In this document: one piece after another, positions 11,566 to 21,108 of the stretch | Layout: the number at the start of each line of letters is the position of its first letter | Numbering within the stretch: position 1 is the stretch's first letter | NCBI GenBank assembly: GCA_949128115.1 | Contig: OX421961.1 | Coordinates: 102,656,363 to 102,720,362 of the forward strand | Direction: 5' to 3' | From: Anaspis maculata | Taxonomy: Eukaryota; Arthropoda; Insecta; Coleoptera; Scraptiidae | DNA length: 64,000 bases | Position numbers and translations under genes: made by a program | Notes under the pieces: generated by a model | Databases searched by the model: none | Seen by the model: the letters and a program-made list of their open reading frames with translations, nothing else | What the model was told of the DNA's origin: nothing

Positions 11566-13374
11566 TCAATCATCTGATGACGTTTCACCTGATGTTGTTT
11601 CATCTGATGATGGCACATCATGGAGTAACTCATCCAATGCAGATTCGTCACATTCAGTAACACCATCAGATGACTTCATCAGTGCAATTGCTTCTTTACT
11701 GAATGGTTTCGTGGTCTTTCGTGGCATCGGTCTCAAGCTGGATATCAAAGGGTCGGAAGTCAATAAAAGTCGATTCAGGACATCCATATTGCATGACACT
11801 CTAGAAAATTTCCTTGCAAAGTCTTGCCGGTACTTTCTGAAGTGCTTATTTCGAGCTTCTGCAGCTTCCTCGGACAATTGTCCAATCGGAAGTAAGGCGT
11901 GATCTATAATGGTAGCTCCGTGAACGAGAACTTTATGAACTGTTGGTGACATTGGATACCAAGGATATAATTCGACGTACAATTCAGCTGTTTCACGAGC
12001 GTACCCGGAAAATTTTTGCGTATCCAATAGATGTTCACTAGAAATTGCCTCTAGAATAACTCCAAATCTTTTCACCAAAGTTTCTTCTACGCCTGTTATC
12101 CTAGCTGAAACCTCTGCATCAGAAAAGAATCTTCGTGAAGTGTTGCCATCATTGGTATTTCCGAAACCGGTCTTTGGAATGTCAACCAGCAAGCCCAATT
12201 CTGTTCGAAACAACTCTTGCACTTCCTTTTTTCTTTCGGCAACCGCAGCTTTTTCAGATGCAGATCTTGCTTGCCATTTACGAAGAGGAATCTTGTATGA
12301 AAGATGTGAAAGAGTTTCAAAGAAACGGATTCTCGCATGTAAAATTGATAAGCCAAACTTCAGAGCTTCAGGATTCACTTCTTTGAAAGTCAAATCATTA
12401 AAATCCTTGGATGTTGCCCCACAGAGGTAGCATCTCATTGTTGATGAAGTATTAGTCGCGGCATTACATACCTTACCATCTACCATGGTAAAAAGAAGCG
12501 TATGATGAACGGTGTTATTTATCAGTACAGTATTCTGTAGCTCTTTTATTTGGCAGTCAATGTATTCGATTTCTTCGTTTGTCACATCTTTCGTCTCATG
12601 AATAAATCTTATCCGAATCGGCCTGCAGTATCTTGGAGAAGATGGTACTGGATTTTGCCAAACAACCTTTTTCACTCCGTCAACATTACTGACCAATTGA
12701 ACGGGAACAAAAGAGCTTTGAAAAATATTGGCGTCACTATCCGTATCGTTTTGAAATTTTTGTTTGAACCGATTCTGCTGCGATCCGTCACAGCCCCATT
12801 TAGAAATGAGCTCCAAGTTTCCGTTTTCTTCAGCAGTGCACTTTTGCAGAACTTCCTCCAAGTACTGACAGAGTCGATTCGCAGTATGGTCAAGAAGATC
12901 CTGGAGTCTCAACTCAGCACAAGTTTCTGTTACTCGGTATGCTTCACGACTTGGATAGCAACTCATCTTAGCTTTTTGCAGAACAGAGTAACTGGGGAAA
13001 GAGCGTTTAGCGGTTTTTCTAACGATATTGTATTGCCTTCTTGTTAGATCAGCTTCTACAAACATCGACAGCGCTTCTATCAGAGAAATTTGGTGCTCAC
13101 GCGGTTTTTCTTTCATGGATAATAGCAATTTTGAAGCTCTTGTAGGTGACTGAGTTACACTCTTAACGATTTTTGAAGCATCAACGTTTCCTGAGGCCCG
13201 CAAACTCATTTGCGCTGCAAATGTTAATGATTCGCAAGGGAAATCTCTCAAATTGCGTGTTACTCTCCTTTTACTACACTCGGACAACTCTTCAAATGGC
13301 TTTTTTGGTCGACCAGGTAGATTAGAAATAGAATTGACTAGCAGTGGGACTTTTACGGTACCTCTCAGCCACAT
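11566..13374 (-). CDS. Transib transposase (RAG1-core-related, 602 aa)
   Basis: It cuts and joins transposon ends in the nucleus and is the only gene of the element. Read from the minus strand, the protein shows KWGCDGS (Asp196), FTMVDGKV (Asp299), a C315-x2-C318 knuckle in CYLCGATSKDFN, H480-x4-H485 in TVHKVLVHG, and EEAAEARNKHF with Glu506. The order and spacing match RAG1's D600, D708, C727/C730, H937/H942 and E962; the final Glu aligns through the EARNK/ESGNK pattern. NTNDGNTSRRFF resembles the RAG1 NGNFARK region. The C-terminus is acidic and Ser/Asp-rich. The listed start is the first Met of the open frame. The same frame continues upstream through FKAKWTQASR, past one TAG (13438-13440), and stays open to at least ~13620 (ECPIKSVDKKLQYMEERL). 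The real N-terminus is therefore probably longer, and is either broken by that stop or joined by splicing. Confidence 0.93.
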   Translation of the reverse strand: MWLRGTVKVPLLVNSISNLPGRPKKPFEELSECSKRRVTRNLRDFPCESLTFAAQMSLRASGNVDASKIVKSVTQSPTRASKLLLSMKEKPREHQISLIEALSMFVEADLTRRQYNIVRKTAKRSFPSYSVLQKAKMSCYPSREAYRVTETCAELRLQDLLDHTANRLCQYLEEVLQKCTAEENGNLELISKWGCDGSQQNRFKQKFQNDTDSDANIFQSSFVPVQLVSNVDGVKKVVWQNPVPSSPRYCRPIRIRFIHETKDVTNEEIEYIDCQIKELQNTVLINNTVHHTLLFTMVDGKVCNAATNTSSTMRCYLCGATSKDFNDLTFKEVNPEALKFGLSILHARIRFFETLSHLSYKIPLRKWQARSASEKAAVAERKKEVQELFRTELGLLVDIPKTGFGNTNDGNTSRRFFSDAEVSARITGVEETLVKRFGVILEAISSEHLLDTQKFSGYARETAELYVELYPWYPMSPTVHKVLVHGATIIDHALLPIGQLSEEAAEARNKHFRKYRQDFARKFSRVSCNMDVLNRLLLTSDPLISSLRPMPRKTTKPFSKEAIALMKSSDGVTECDESALDELLHDVPSSDETTSGETSSDD

Positions 13375-13437
13375 TCGATTCTTCGCTAAAAATGAGTTCG
13401 TATTTCTAGAAGCTTGAGTCCACTTTGCTTTAAATTG

Positions 13438-13630
13438 CTATTTAAAATGGGACAAAACCTTTCTTAGCACTGCCAATTCACATTTTATCATGGCGAATAG
13501 ACGCTCTTCCATGTACTGCAATTTCTTGTCGACCGATTTTATTGGACACTCTTGTACAAGCATGAAAAGGGCTCGTCTTGCAAAAATCTTGAAATTAGCG
13601 GCATTTTCTATCAAAAAAGAAAAACAACTT
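13438..13630 (-). pseudogene. Probable lost N-terminal part of Transib transposase
   Basis: In frame with the 602-codon ORF, the minus strand reads KIFARRALFMLVQ, KSVDKKLQYMEERLFAMIK, VLRKVLSHFK, then TAG, then QFKAKWTQAS leading into the annotated Met. The open, basic, helix-like character suggests former coding sequence. An AAATAG acceptor-like string at the stop leaves open that an intron ends there. Confidence 0.55.
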
Positions 13631-14169
13631 TAGAAAAAAATCCTATTTTCAGCTAACACGAAGATAAAAATCATTGTGAAGACGATTCGCAACTTTTCGC
13701 AACTTTTGTTTTTTTTATGAGCATTACTAAAGACCGTTCTTTAAAATAAAACTGAAATTACACCTTGGACGAACTTGGAAGGATATTATATTTGCCAGTG
13801 TTAGTGACGATAAAGGGAAAAAAATAGGTGCAAAAATTGCTGTTATCAAAATTGAGAATCTAGGACAGTTGCCATCAAAATGGAAATGTAAACGTTACTA
13901 TACGTACTACATACCTTCTGCAGTTTGATCCATTTCAAAAGTTTGGGGTAAAGCTCTTGACATTTATTCACGAACTAAAACACAAAGGGCTGAATCTTGA
14001 TGCTACGGCGATAAGCGAAACGATTATCGTGTTTTTGCGCGTTTGATATTTTTTGCCATGGCACTCTGGAGGTTTTGTTAGCAAAAAAAGCTGATAAGGA
14101 ATGTAAAATGTATTGAAGTACGATATTAGGCCGTTGTTTTCAAGAAAATACAGATTTTCGATCTTAGAC

Positions 14170-14205
14170 TTTTGATCATCTTTTTGAGTCGAATACCCCT
14201 ATGTG
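14170..14205 (-). repeat. Transib right terminal inverted repeat
   Basis: It ends CCCCTATGTG, immediately followed by the CGTCG duplication. It is the partner of 10362-10397, and the transposase 5' end lies on this side. Confidence 0.95.
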
Positions 14206-14210
14206 CGTCG

Positions 14211-14960
14211 GTCAGTCTTTTTCCAATTTTTTTAATGATGGCTTTCGCAAAATCGCCAATTGTTCCAAAACCAAGCGGGACGAAAATATGGTTGGAGTTG
14301 AGGAAAAGGTATTTGGCGGTTTTTTCCGCCTCGGCTTGGTTTGCAGCTGACCCCAGGAGACCAGGGGCGGAGGGGCGGTAGGGGCGGTGCGCCCCGGGCC
14401 TCGAGACCTCAATCATCTGATGGGGCCCTTAATTCCTCTTGTTTATGGAAAACGGAAAATGGAAATTCTGCAAAAAATTGGGATGAAATCCAAAAATTGC
14501 AACTTTTTCCCTCGATGGTAATTTTTTTCGCATACTTATTTGATACTTGGGTGAGTAACATTGTTTTTCTTTTCTTCCATCTTCAAGTTACCTTGGCAGG
14601 CCCCATGACAACAGGTTTGAGGGCCTACACACGCGGCAATAAAGGTGTCTGTATCACGGAACCTCTAAGAATTATTTTCGCTTAAGGCTTTAGGGGCACC
14701 GACCCCGGATATTAGAGTGTAAGGGGTCTCAAGCCTTTGAATTTTGTATCTTCTTATTTCTATTCAAAAGAGGGAAAAGACAAAACAACAAAATTATCTC
14801 GTCTGCGCGCTGCATGCAGGTAGTAGAAATCCATATTATTCCTAATTTTGTATATACGAGTAGTTTTTAGCATTGAATCAACATTCTAAATCCAATCCAA
14901 CATCCAAAGCTGGAACCGAAAACTTCTTGTAGATACTGGTGGTCAATGGCATAGCCAAGT
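14211..14960. other. Non-genic stretch with a GC-rich repeat-like block
   Basis: At 14350-14430 there is a run of GGGGCGG-type words (AGGGGCGGAGGGGCGGTAGG) followed by CGGGCCTCGAGACCTC. This resembles the GC-rich ends of hAT-type elements, but I could not find a matching opposite end or duplication. No coding region was recognised. Confidence 0.35.
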
Positions 14961-15960
14961 GGGGCGAGGGTGGGCGGATGACCTCACTCCCCTACGGCCT
15001 ACGGGCATTTATGTGGGTGACACATAGAACATGAAAGGCGGAGGGCTATAGCAATTCTCAGTGTAGACCGATCGAGCAGGATACCAGCAGAAGAGCTTGG
15101 AAGGACGTTAAGCCATGCGCTAGATTCTACAGATGAGGCAGCTGGCAAGGTTGCAGTTTTTTTTTCACATTATATTTCAAGTTTGAGAGGAGAATGTCAA
15201 ATTCGGTTGCACATTTTATGTCATCCCATGTCTTTTGAAAACTACGACGAGAAAGGCACGGATTAGGACGTCCGGTTGAACTTTGCCAAATGTGGATGGG
15301 CGTTTCGAGTTAGTGTAGTGTAGATAGCTGGGGAACTTGGAGAATCTCGGCAATAAGAGGAAGAGAAGTGTAATAAAGATAAGATCTTTTTATACAATAA
15401 AAATTGAATCAGAAGCTGAGAAGGTAGGATTTTCTGTTCAAAAATCAGGTGTGAGGGATGACGATGGCGCTGCCAGACAAATGGGCCGTATTGGGGAAAG
15501 TCTCTTGATACTGCTTCCAAAACTTTTTGGCGGTTCAGCATGTTGAAGCATTAGCAAAATCCAGTTTGACAAGCACCTGCGCTGAGGAGAACGTGGAAGA
15601 TAGAAATGACTTGGTGGCGTAAACAGCAGCTTCGGCACCACCTTTTGTAACAAAACCTAGGTGTGAGGGACGCAAGATGTTTCCAAGTTGATCTCGAATT
15701 TTTGGCAAATAACTTTGCCACAAAGCCTGCGCAAGGCACGGCGATGGGTCTGATTCCTCTGTCTTTCTTTTTTAGTGTCCTCTGTCTTTCTTTTTATGTT
15801 GAGGGGGACAAATCATCGAAACTTCCTGACAAACCATTTTTGTTGAGAACGAATTTGAGCAATGTTTCAGACATTCGTCAACCTCCGTTTGAAATTCAAC
15901 TGGAGACCAACCGGACAATAATACTGGCCTTGGAAGTTTGGGAAGTTTTTTTTGAAGATT
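14960..15960 (-). pseudogene. Second LINE reverse-transcriptase remnant (not R1 type)
   Basis: The minus strand gives, in broken frames: DRGIRPIAVPC, then GFVTKGGAEAAVYATKSFL, then QVLVKLDFANA (palm motif with its Asp), KVLEAVSRDFPQYGPFVW, and near 15130-15010 AWLNVLPSSSAGILLDRSTL and RIAIALRLSCSMCHPHKCP. These are successive motifs of a widespread arthropod/cnidarian LINE ORF. The segment with the catalytic FADD-type box appears deleted between about 15250 and 15150. Several frame changes and stops are present. A 23-bp tandem duplication (TCCTCTGTCTTTCTTTTT) at about 15754-15798 lies within it. The clade is not certain. Confidence 0.72.
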
Positions 15961-15969
15961 GGTAAGCTG

Positions 15970-18440
15970 CGATAGAGAACGCAGAATGAATGAATATGAT
16001 TGGTCCAGGGAAAAAATTGATATATTCAGCCCAGCTCCTGCTTATTGTTCAGCGCCATCCTCAGTTAGCTCCTTATTGTGTGAAAAGCTTCAGCTCATAA
16101 GTAGGTATCTAAAGATCACGTGGTGCCAAATTGCCTTCATTTCTTATAAAGAAATATAATTTTTTTTATGTATTTCAATGTTTTTTCAATGCGCAAATGT
16201 ATACGACCTCTAAATTGCTTGCCGTTACACCGATTTATTATTCATTCTAAGATAGGGTAGGGGCATAAGGGGGCAACTTTGAGAAGGTCGGGAAATTATT
16301 TTCTAAATTTATTCCTGGACTATTCATTTTGGGAAGCTGTCAACATTTTTAGAAAGTCATTTTTTAATGATTCTTGGTGGTCCCACAATCGATTGAGATT
16401 CAGCTCTTTACATTTTGTATCTTCACTCGTATTTTGACTGAAGCTGGACAACGTAAGGCCTTTTTAAGATCTTGCCTCTGCGATTATTTGTATAGTCCGG
16501 ATGGTTATAGCGACAAAAACAGTTCGAACTTTAAATTTTATGCACGATAAAGAGTGACGCCGTTTGGTATACTTGTTCACCATGCCTCGAGGTACAATCT
16601 GAGAAGAGACGCTCCCAGAATGGTCCCTCAGAGGCCAATTCCTCGTTTTCTTGTATGAAGAAAAATCTGCCTTTCCATCAATTTTTTTCCCAAAGTGCAA
16701 GGAATCGGATGGACATGGAAATAAATGATGTAAAAAAGGTTTCCAATAAGTGGTTTGAATCCTTCACGATAGTTGAAACAATGTCAGGCGGTGGTTCGAT
16801 ATAATAGTTCTTAAATTGGAACTTCAACTTTGCTCGCTAGGCCCCTAAGAGACTAACCTGGGGGACGTCTCTCCAGATTGTACCTTAACTCATGGGTGAA
16901 AAGGTACAACAAACGGCACCACAACTCTGTCACAAAATGTAAGGTTGAAACGGCTAACTGCCAGATTAGTGGGCGCTCATTCCCTATCCCCAATCGCATT
17001 ATTTGAACATCATCTCTATACCTAATTCTGAAGCTGGAAGCTTCCAAGAGTTCGATGTATATTGGGATAATAAAATTGATCTTCTTATTGAGTTTTAAAA
17101 ATCCTTTCAGACGTTCAGTGGCACTTGAAGATACGTAAGGTTTTCTGGTATACCTACTGTGAATATTCTGCTATTCTGCCCAAATCACCATTCCCCTCTG
17201 ATATTTTTTTCCACAGAACCGTTGCACCATGCACTGATTTATTAATTCTAACCGTTACTGCTGATAATGGAATAAAGGAGGATCGCATCAACAATTTCTT
17301 TTAGGCTGCAAGCGTTTATCCCAGATAATCCAGCAAATTATGCATCACCATCGCACCCATTCCCCTATATGGCGCTTATAAGCGCAAACATGCACGCATA
17401 CACTGCTTAATGTATGAGAAGCACCATATACCCAATTAAAAATGGGGCTTTGGGTATAATACCCTGATCCTGATGCCTTCGATAGTACATATGCATCTTG
17501 CAATTTATATCTTTTATGAGTGATAATGACTTACGTAATTATCGTGAATGAGTCGCGGGTAGTTTTTCAAAAAACCGGAATATATTTCCATATCCAGTTT
17601 CGAGAGGAGCCTTACAGAGAGCGCATCATATCATGCCTTGGAGCAGAAGCCATCAGCCGGATGGGTGATATCGACGCTGGATTAGACAAGACCGCATGAT
17701 TGAAACATGACCGGTTGATTAGGGCTGCTGGCGAAGCTATAGAGCATGGTGCTTTTTTTTACTGATTATGAACTCTCCGATATAGTATGGGGCGCCGTCT
17801 TCATCGTCATCATCATCATCATGATCATCAAGAAATAAGGCAGGATGTATGGTGCAGCTGCAGCGCCTGCCTGCGCGCCCCGGCATGTATGTACATACGC
17901 GTATAGTGGTATACGAAAAGAAGAGCAGTCTGCGTTGAATATTAAATATCTATCTTTATTTTCAGTATCGTAACGTTCGAGTTGGTAGCTTATTTATTGT
18001 GGCCGGACCACGGACAGCTCCTGAGAACTGAGTGCAGATTATACGTCCGTTGGCGTCATAAAATAGCGAACTGTGACATTCGAAATAAAGCAGTGGTCGC
18101 ATTTGATTATATGCAAGCGCCTCGCCAGATATGCAGTTCATATCTTGTAGTGCCAAGCGGCGGATTACTTACACAGTGAGAGTTACCCCAGGAAGCTGAA
18201 TTTTGGAACTATTTAATTTGTATCAAAGGATTCTAACGGCTAAAGGGATCGATTCTATGTTGGAGATTATAGACCGCCGAAGTGGAGATCAATGGTGATG
18301 GAGCCTATCTATAACAATCTCTATATCTATACCAAGGGATCAGAGTTCCGAAACCTTAGGTAGCTGCGAGTTTTGACAATTTAAAAGTTTGCGTCTTGTA
18401 CCACCCGAAACATTCTCAAGAATAATGATCCTTGGCTGCA
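15970..18440. other. Stretch without recognised genes
   Basis: No domain-bearing ORF, RNA gene or paired repeat was recognised. Short ORFs of 60-80 codons are of the length expected by chance. A CATCAT-rich trinucleotide patch lies at 17800-17832. Confidence 0.45.
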
Positions 18441-18464
18441 TTTGGGACTTGTTACATCCCGATT

Positions 18465-18972
18465 ACTCTCCCTCTTTTTTTCCCCATCCTCCCATTTCCC
18501 CCTCTATTGTTCTCCCATTCTTCCTTCTTTCCTTCTTTGCTTCCTTCCTTCCTTTCTTCCTACCTTCCTTCGTTCCTTCCTTCCTTCCTTCCTTCCTTCC
18601 TTCCTTCCTTCCTTCCTTCCTTCCTACCTTCCTACCTTCCTACCTTCCTACCTTCCTACCTTCCTACCTTCCCACCTTCCTTCCTTCTCTCCTTCTCTCC
18701 TTCTCTCCTTCTCTCCTTCTCTCCCTCTCTCCCTCCCTCCCTCCCTCCCTCCCTTCCTCCCTCTTCCTTCCTTCCTTCCTTCCTTCCTTCCTTCCTTCCT
18801 TCCTTCCTTCCTTCCTTCCTTCCTTCCTTCCTTCCTTCCTTCCTTCCTTCCTTCCTTCCTTCCTTCCTTCCTTCCTTCCTTCCTTCCTTCCTTCCTACCT
18901 TCTCTCCTTCTCTCCTTCTCTCTTTCTCTCCTTCTCTCCTTCTCTCCCTCCCTCCCTTTCTCCTTCTCGTAG
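18465..18972. repeat. TTCC / TTCCTACC / TCTCC compound microsatellite
   Basis: The block runs through TTCC repeats, TTCCTACC repeats, TTCTCTCC repeats, CCCT runs, a long uninterrupted TTCC run (about 18765-18895) and again TTCTCTCC. All three plus-strand frames are open only because the repeat lacks stop codons; the LPSFLPSF-like ORFs are artefacts. Confidence 0.95.
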
Positions 18973-19244
18973 CTAGAATAGGGAGAATATACAGTTTAAA
19001 AGTGGACAAAATGAGATTGAAGAGGTATTGCAAAGGCTCTGTGAGAACACTCGAGCAATCACGGACAAGAAAGCCAGGAATCATGTCCTCTCCAGCAGTA
19101 ATATTGTTGGGATTTCGAAGGAATATCTCCTACCTTCCTACCTTCTCTCCTTCTCTCCTTCTCTCTTTCTCTCCTTCTCTCCTTCTCTCCCTCCCTCCCT
19201 TTCTCCTTCTCGTAGCTAGAATAGGGAGAATATACAGTTTAAAA
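18894..19244. repeat. Direct duplication of the satellite edge and its unique flank
   Basis: A segment from TTCCTACCTTCTCTCC through the unique sequence CTCGTAGCTAGAATAGGGAG and on to CAGTTTAAAA (18894-18998) occurs again, essentially identical, at 19133-19244. The near identity suggests a recent duplication, or unequal exchange seeded by the satellite. Confidence 0.85.
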
Positions 19245-19249
19245 TAGAT

Positions 19250-20650
19250 TCTCAACCATTTTGAAGACTAATAAAAACTAGTTCGATTGAAAGAAACCTA
19301 GTTGACAGACTTACTACTTGAAAGACCTGCTCAAAGCCTTGCCAAGAATCTTTTCAACACCCAACGCTGACCTAGTATCAACACAAGAGCACTTTCCAGG
19401 TTCAGGAAAATCAAGTAGTATTCAACAGGACTAGCATGCAGTCAAAAAAAATAAATCAACAGTTGATGAAGCAATAGTTTGACCCATCAATCTATTTTGC
19501 GGTTGTTGAGGCAGAATCCTTCGCATTTGCAGAGTTTGAGGAATTTCATGCCATCAGACTTTCTGCAAGAGCAAATTCGAGTTCTACAGTTTGTTTTGCA
19601 GCTGGAAGCTCCGATTTGGGGACACGAGTGAATAGTGATCAGTATTATGGTTATCTCCAGAGTGGACCGTGCCTGATAATGGCTTTTCTTTATGTGAAGC
19701 TGTATGGCATTGCTGGGTGGGAGGAAACGACTCCGGTTTCTCAACAGCCGCAAACAAAAATTTTCGAGCGTTTTTACCGACAGGTGTCTATGTCAGTCTT
19801 GAGCTGTAAGAAATAAGACTCATTGTGACATAATGAATAAGTCAATAATAGGGTCCTCTTGCGAAAAATAGTATTTTTTGATACAAGAGCGCGTTTTCAG
19901 GTTCGAAGCCGTGTTTTCCATCATGAGGCGTAGTCATTATACAGCGAGAGAAAAGAAATGGTCCTCATTTCTTCACAAGCATGAAGTTTGAATACGAGAC
20001 GAAGTTGAGTGATGCAAATCGTGCAAGTGAAGGAATGGACCTCAAAATGGACATTCCATGAGAGTAGTATTGACCGGTGGCAACCGACCATGGAAGTGGA
20101 TGAATGTCTTTCAAATAATGCAACTGTTACAAAATTTATTATTTTTCTCTTATTTCACAATAATTTTTATTCCACATCCACTCATAGTGTTCCATTCCAC
20201 AGATTGACCAGTATATCTCAAATTTCGCTAGAAAATCTAAGCATCAAAAGTGAATCCAGAATTCAAAGTCATGGTCATTTTAGAAAATTTACAGCAGCTT
20301 AAAAATTGGAACAAGAAGAAAAGTCGACCTACCAGTATCTACGCCACTGGATACTTTTGTTGGAGTTCTTCTTTATGAAATCATGGACACGTACCTAAGA
20401 ACTACCATTATAAAATTTGCGTTTAATCGGTAAAGCGGTTAAAAAGATACGGCAGAAAACAATCCGATTCGCCTCATTGGACGCGATCTTTAACTATCGT
20501 GGGTATCTTACTTCCGGTCAATATTTCGCCTTGGTAACAGGCATTTTCAAATTCAGAAGGGTCTATTTAGTCTAGAAACACTTGTTACCAAAATGTTATA
20601 TGAAATGCCTCTAGGAGGTAGTTTGAGGCGTTTTTTCAAATTTTTGTACT
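19250..20650. other. Stretch without recognised genes
   Basis: No coding region, RNA gene or element end could be supported here. The fold-back described next probably starts somewhere in 20480-20660, but its left tip was not identified. Confidence 0.4.
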
Positions 20651-21108
20651 AATCTAAAACTGTTTTTGATTCAAGGGAGTTATGTTGATTTTTGACAAAT
20701 TCACGTTTTATGATGCCAGTTCTCTCCAAAGTCATGTTCTTGCCTCAAATGTGGTAGAAGTGGATAACTTTGCTCTACAAAGTACCCTTTAATCGAATTT
20801 GATCCCACTGACCAGCAGGAACGCTACCCCCTGTGAACGTCTGAAACCCCCTTTGCAGTCTGTTCCAAACAGGACACGTTCTACTGATACCTTGCATCCG
20901 CATCATCACAGGGAGGTTCAAATGAACCATCAGTACCAATCTATTGCATAATAAGTCCCCTTCAGATCATTCTAGTAGTGGCTAATGGGAGAAATCCGAA
21001 AGCCAAAAAAAATATCATCACAATCCCGTTTCTCTCATTTTTGTCAAGAGTTGTTATACTTACAAGTTCAAAGTTCGAAGGCTGTATCTCCCGAACGATG
21101 GAACATAT

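Larger units (their letters stand above)
10362..14205 (-). mobile_element. Complete Transib DNA transposon
   Basis: The two ends are inverted repeats of about 36 bp with two mismatches, both starting CACATAGGGGTATT. They are flanked by an exact 5-bp duplication, CGTCG (10357-10361 and 14206-14210). CAC-initial termini and 5-bp CG-rich duplications are known hallmarks of Transib, the superfamily related to the RAG1/RSS system. The single gene runs on the minus strand (11566 back to at least 13374). A 772-bp non-autonomous element has inserted in the noncoding part (10555-11326). Without it the transposon is about 3.07 kb. Ends, duplication and transposase are all present, but an in-frame stop in the probable 5' coding region and the insertion make current autonomy uncertain. 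Confidence 0.95.

Noticed and set aside
12550..13047. 165-codon plus-strand ORF
   Set aside because: Antisense shadow of the Transib transposase.
11566..13374. Domesticated RAG1-like host gene
   Set aside because: Inverted ends and an exact target duplication around the ORF show it is an ordinary transposon gene.
14341..14440. Left end of another hAT element (GGGGCGG-rich block)
   Set aside because: No opposite end or 8-bp duplication could be found.
18389..19247. Long Pro/Ser/Phe/Leu-rich ORFs in all three plus frames and an Arg/Lys/Glu/Gly minus ORF
   Set aside because: They are translations of a TTCC/TCTCC microsatellite that simply lacks stop codons; no coding bias beyond the repeat.
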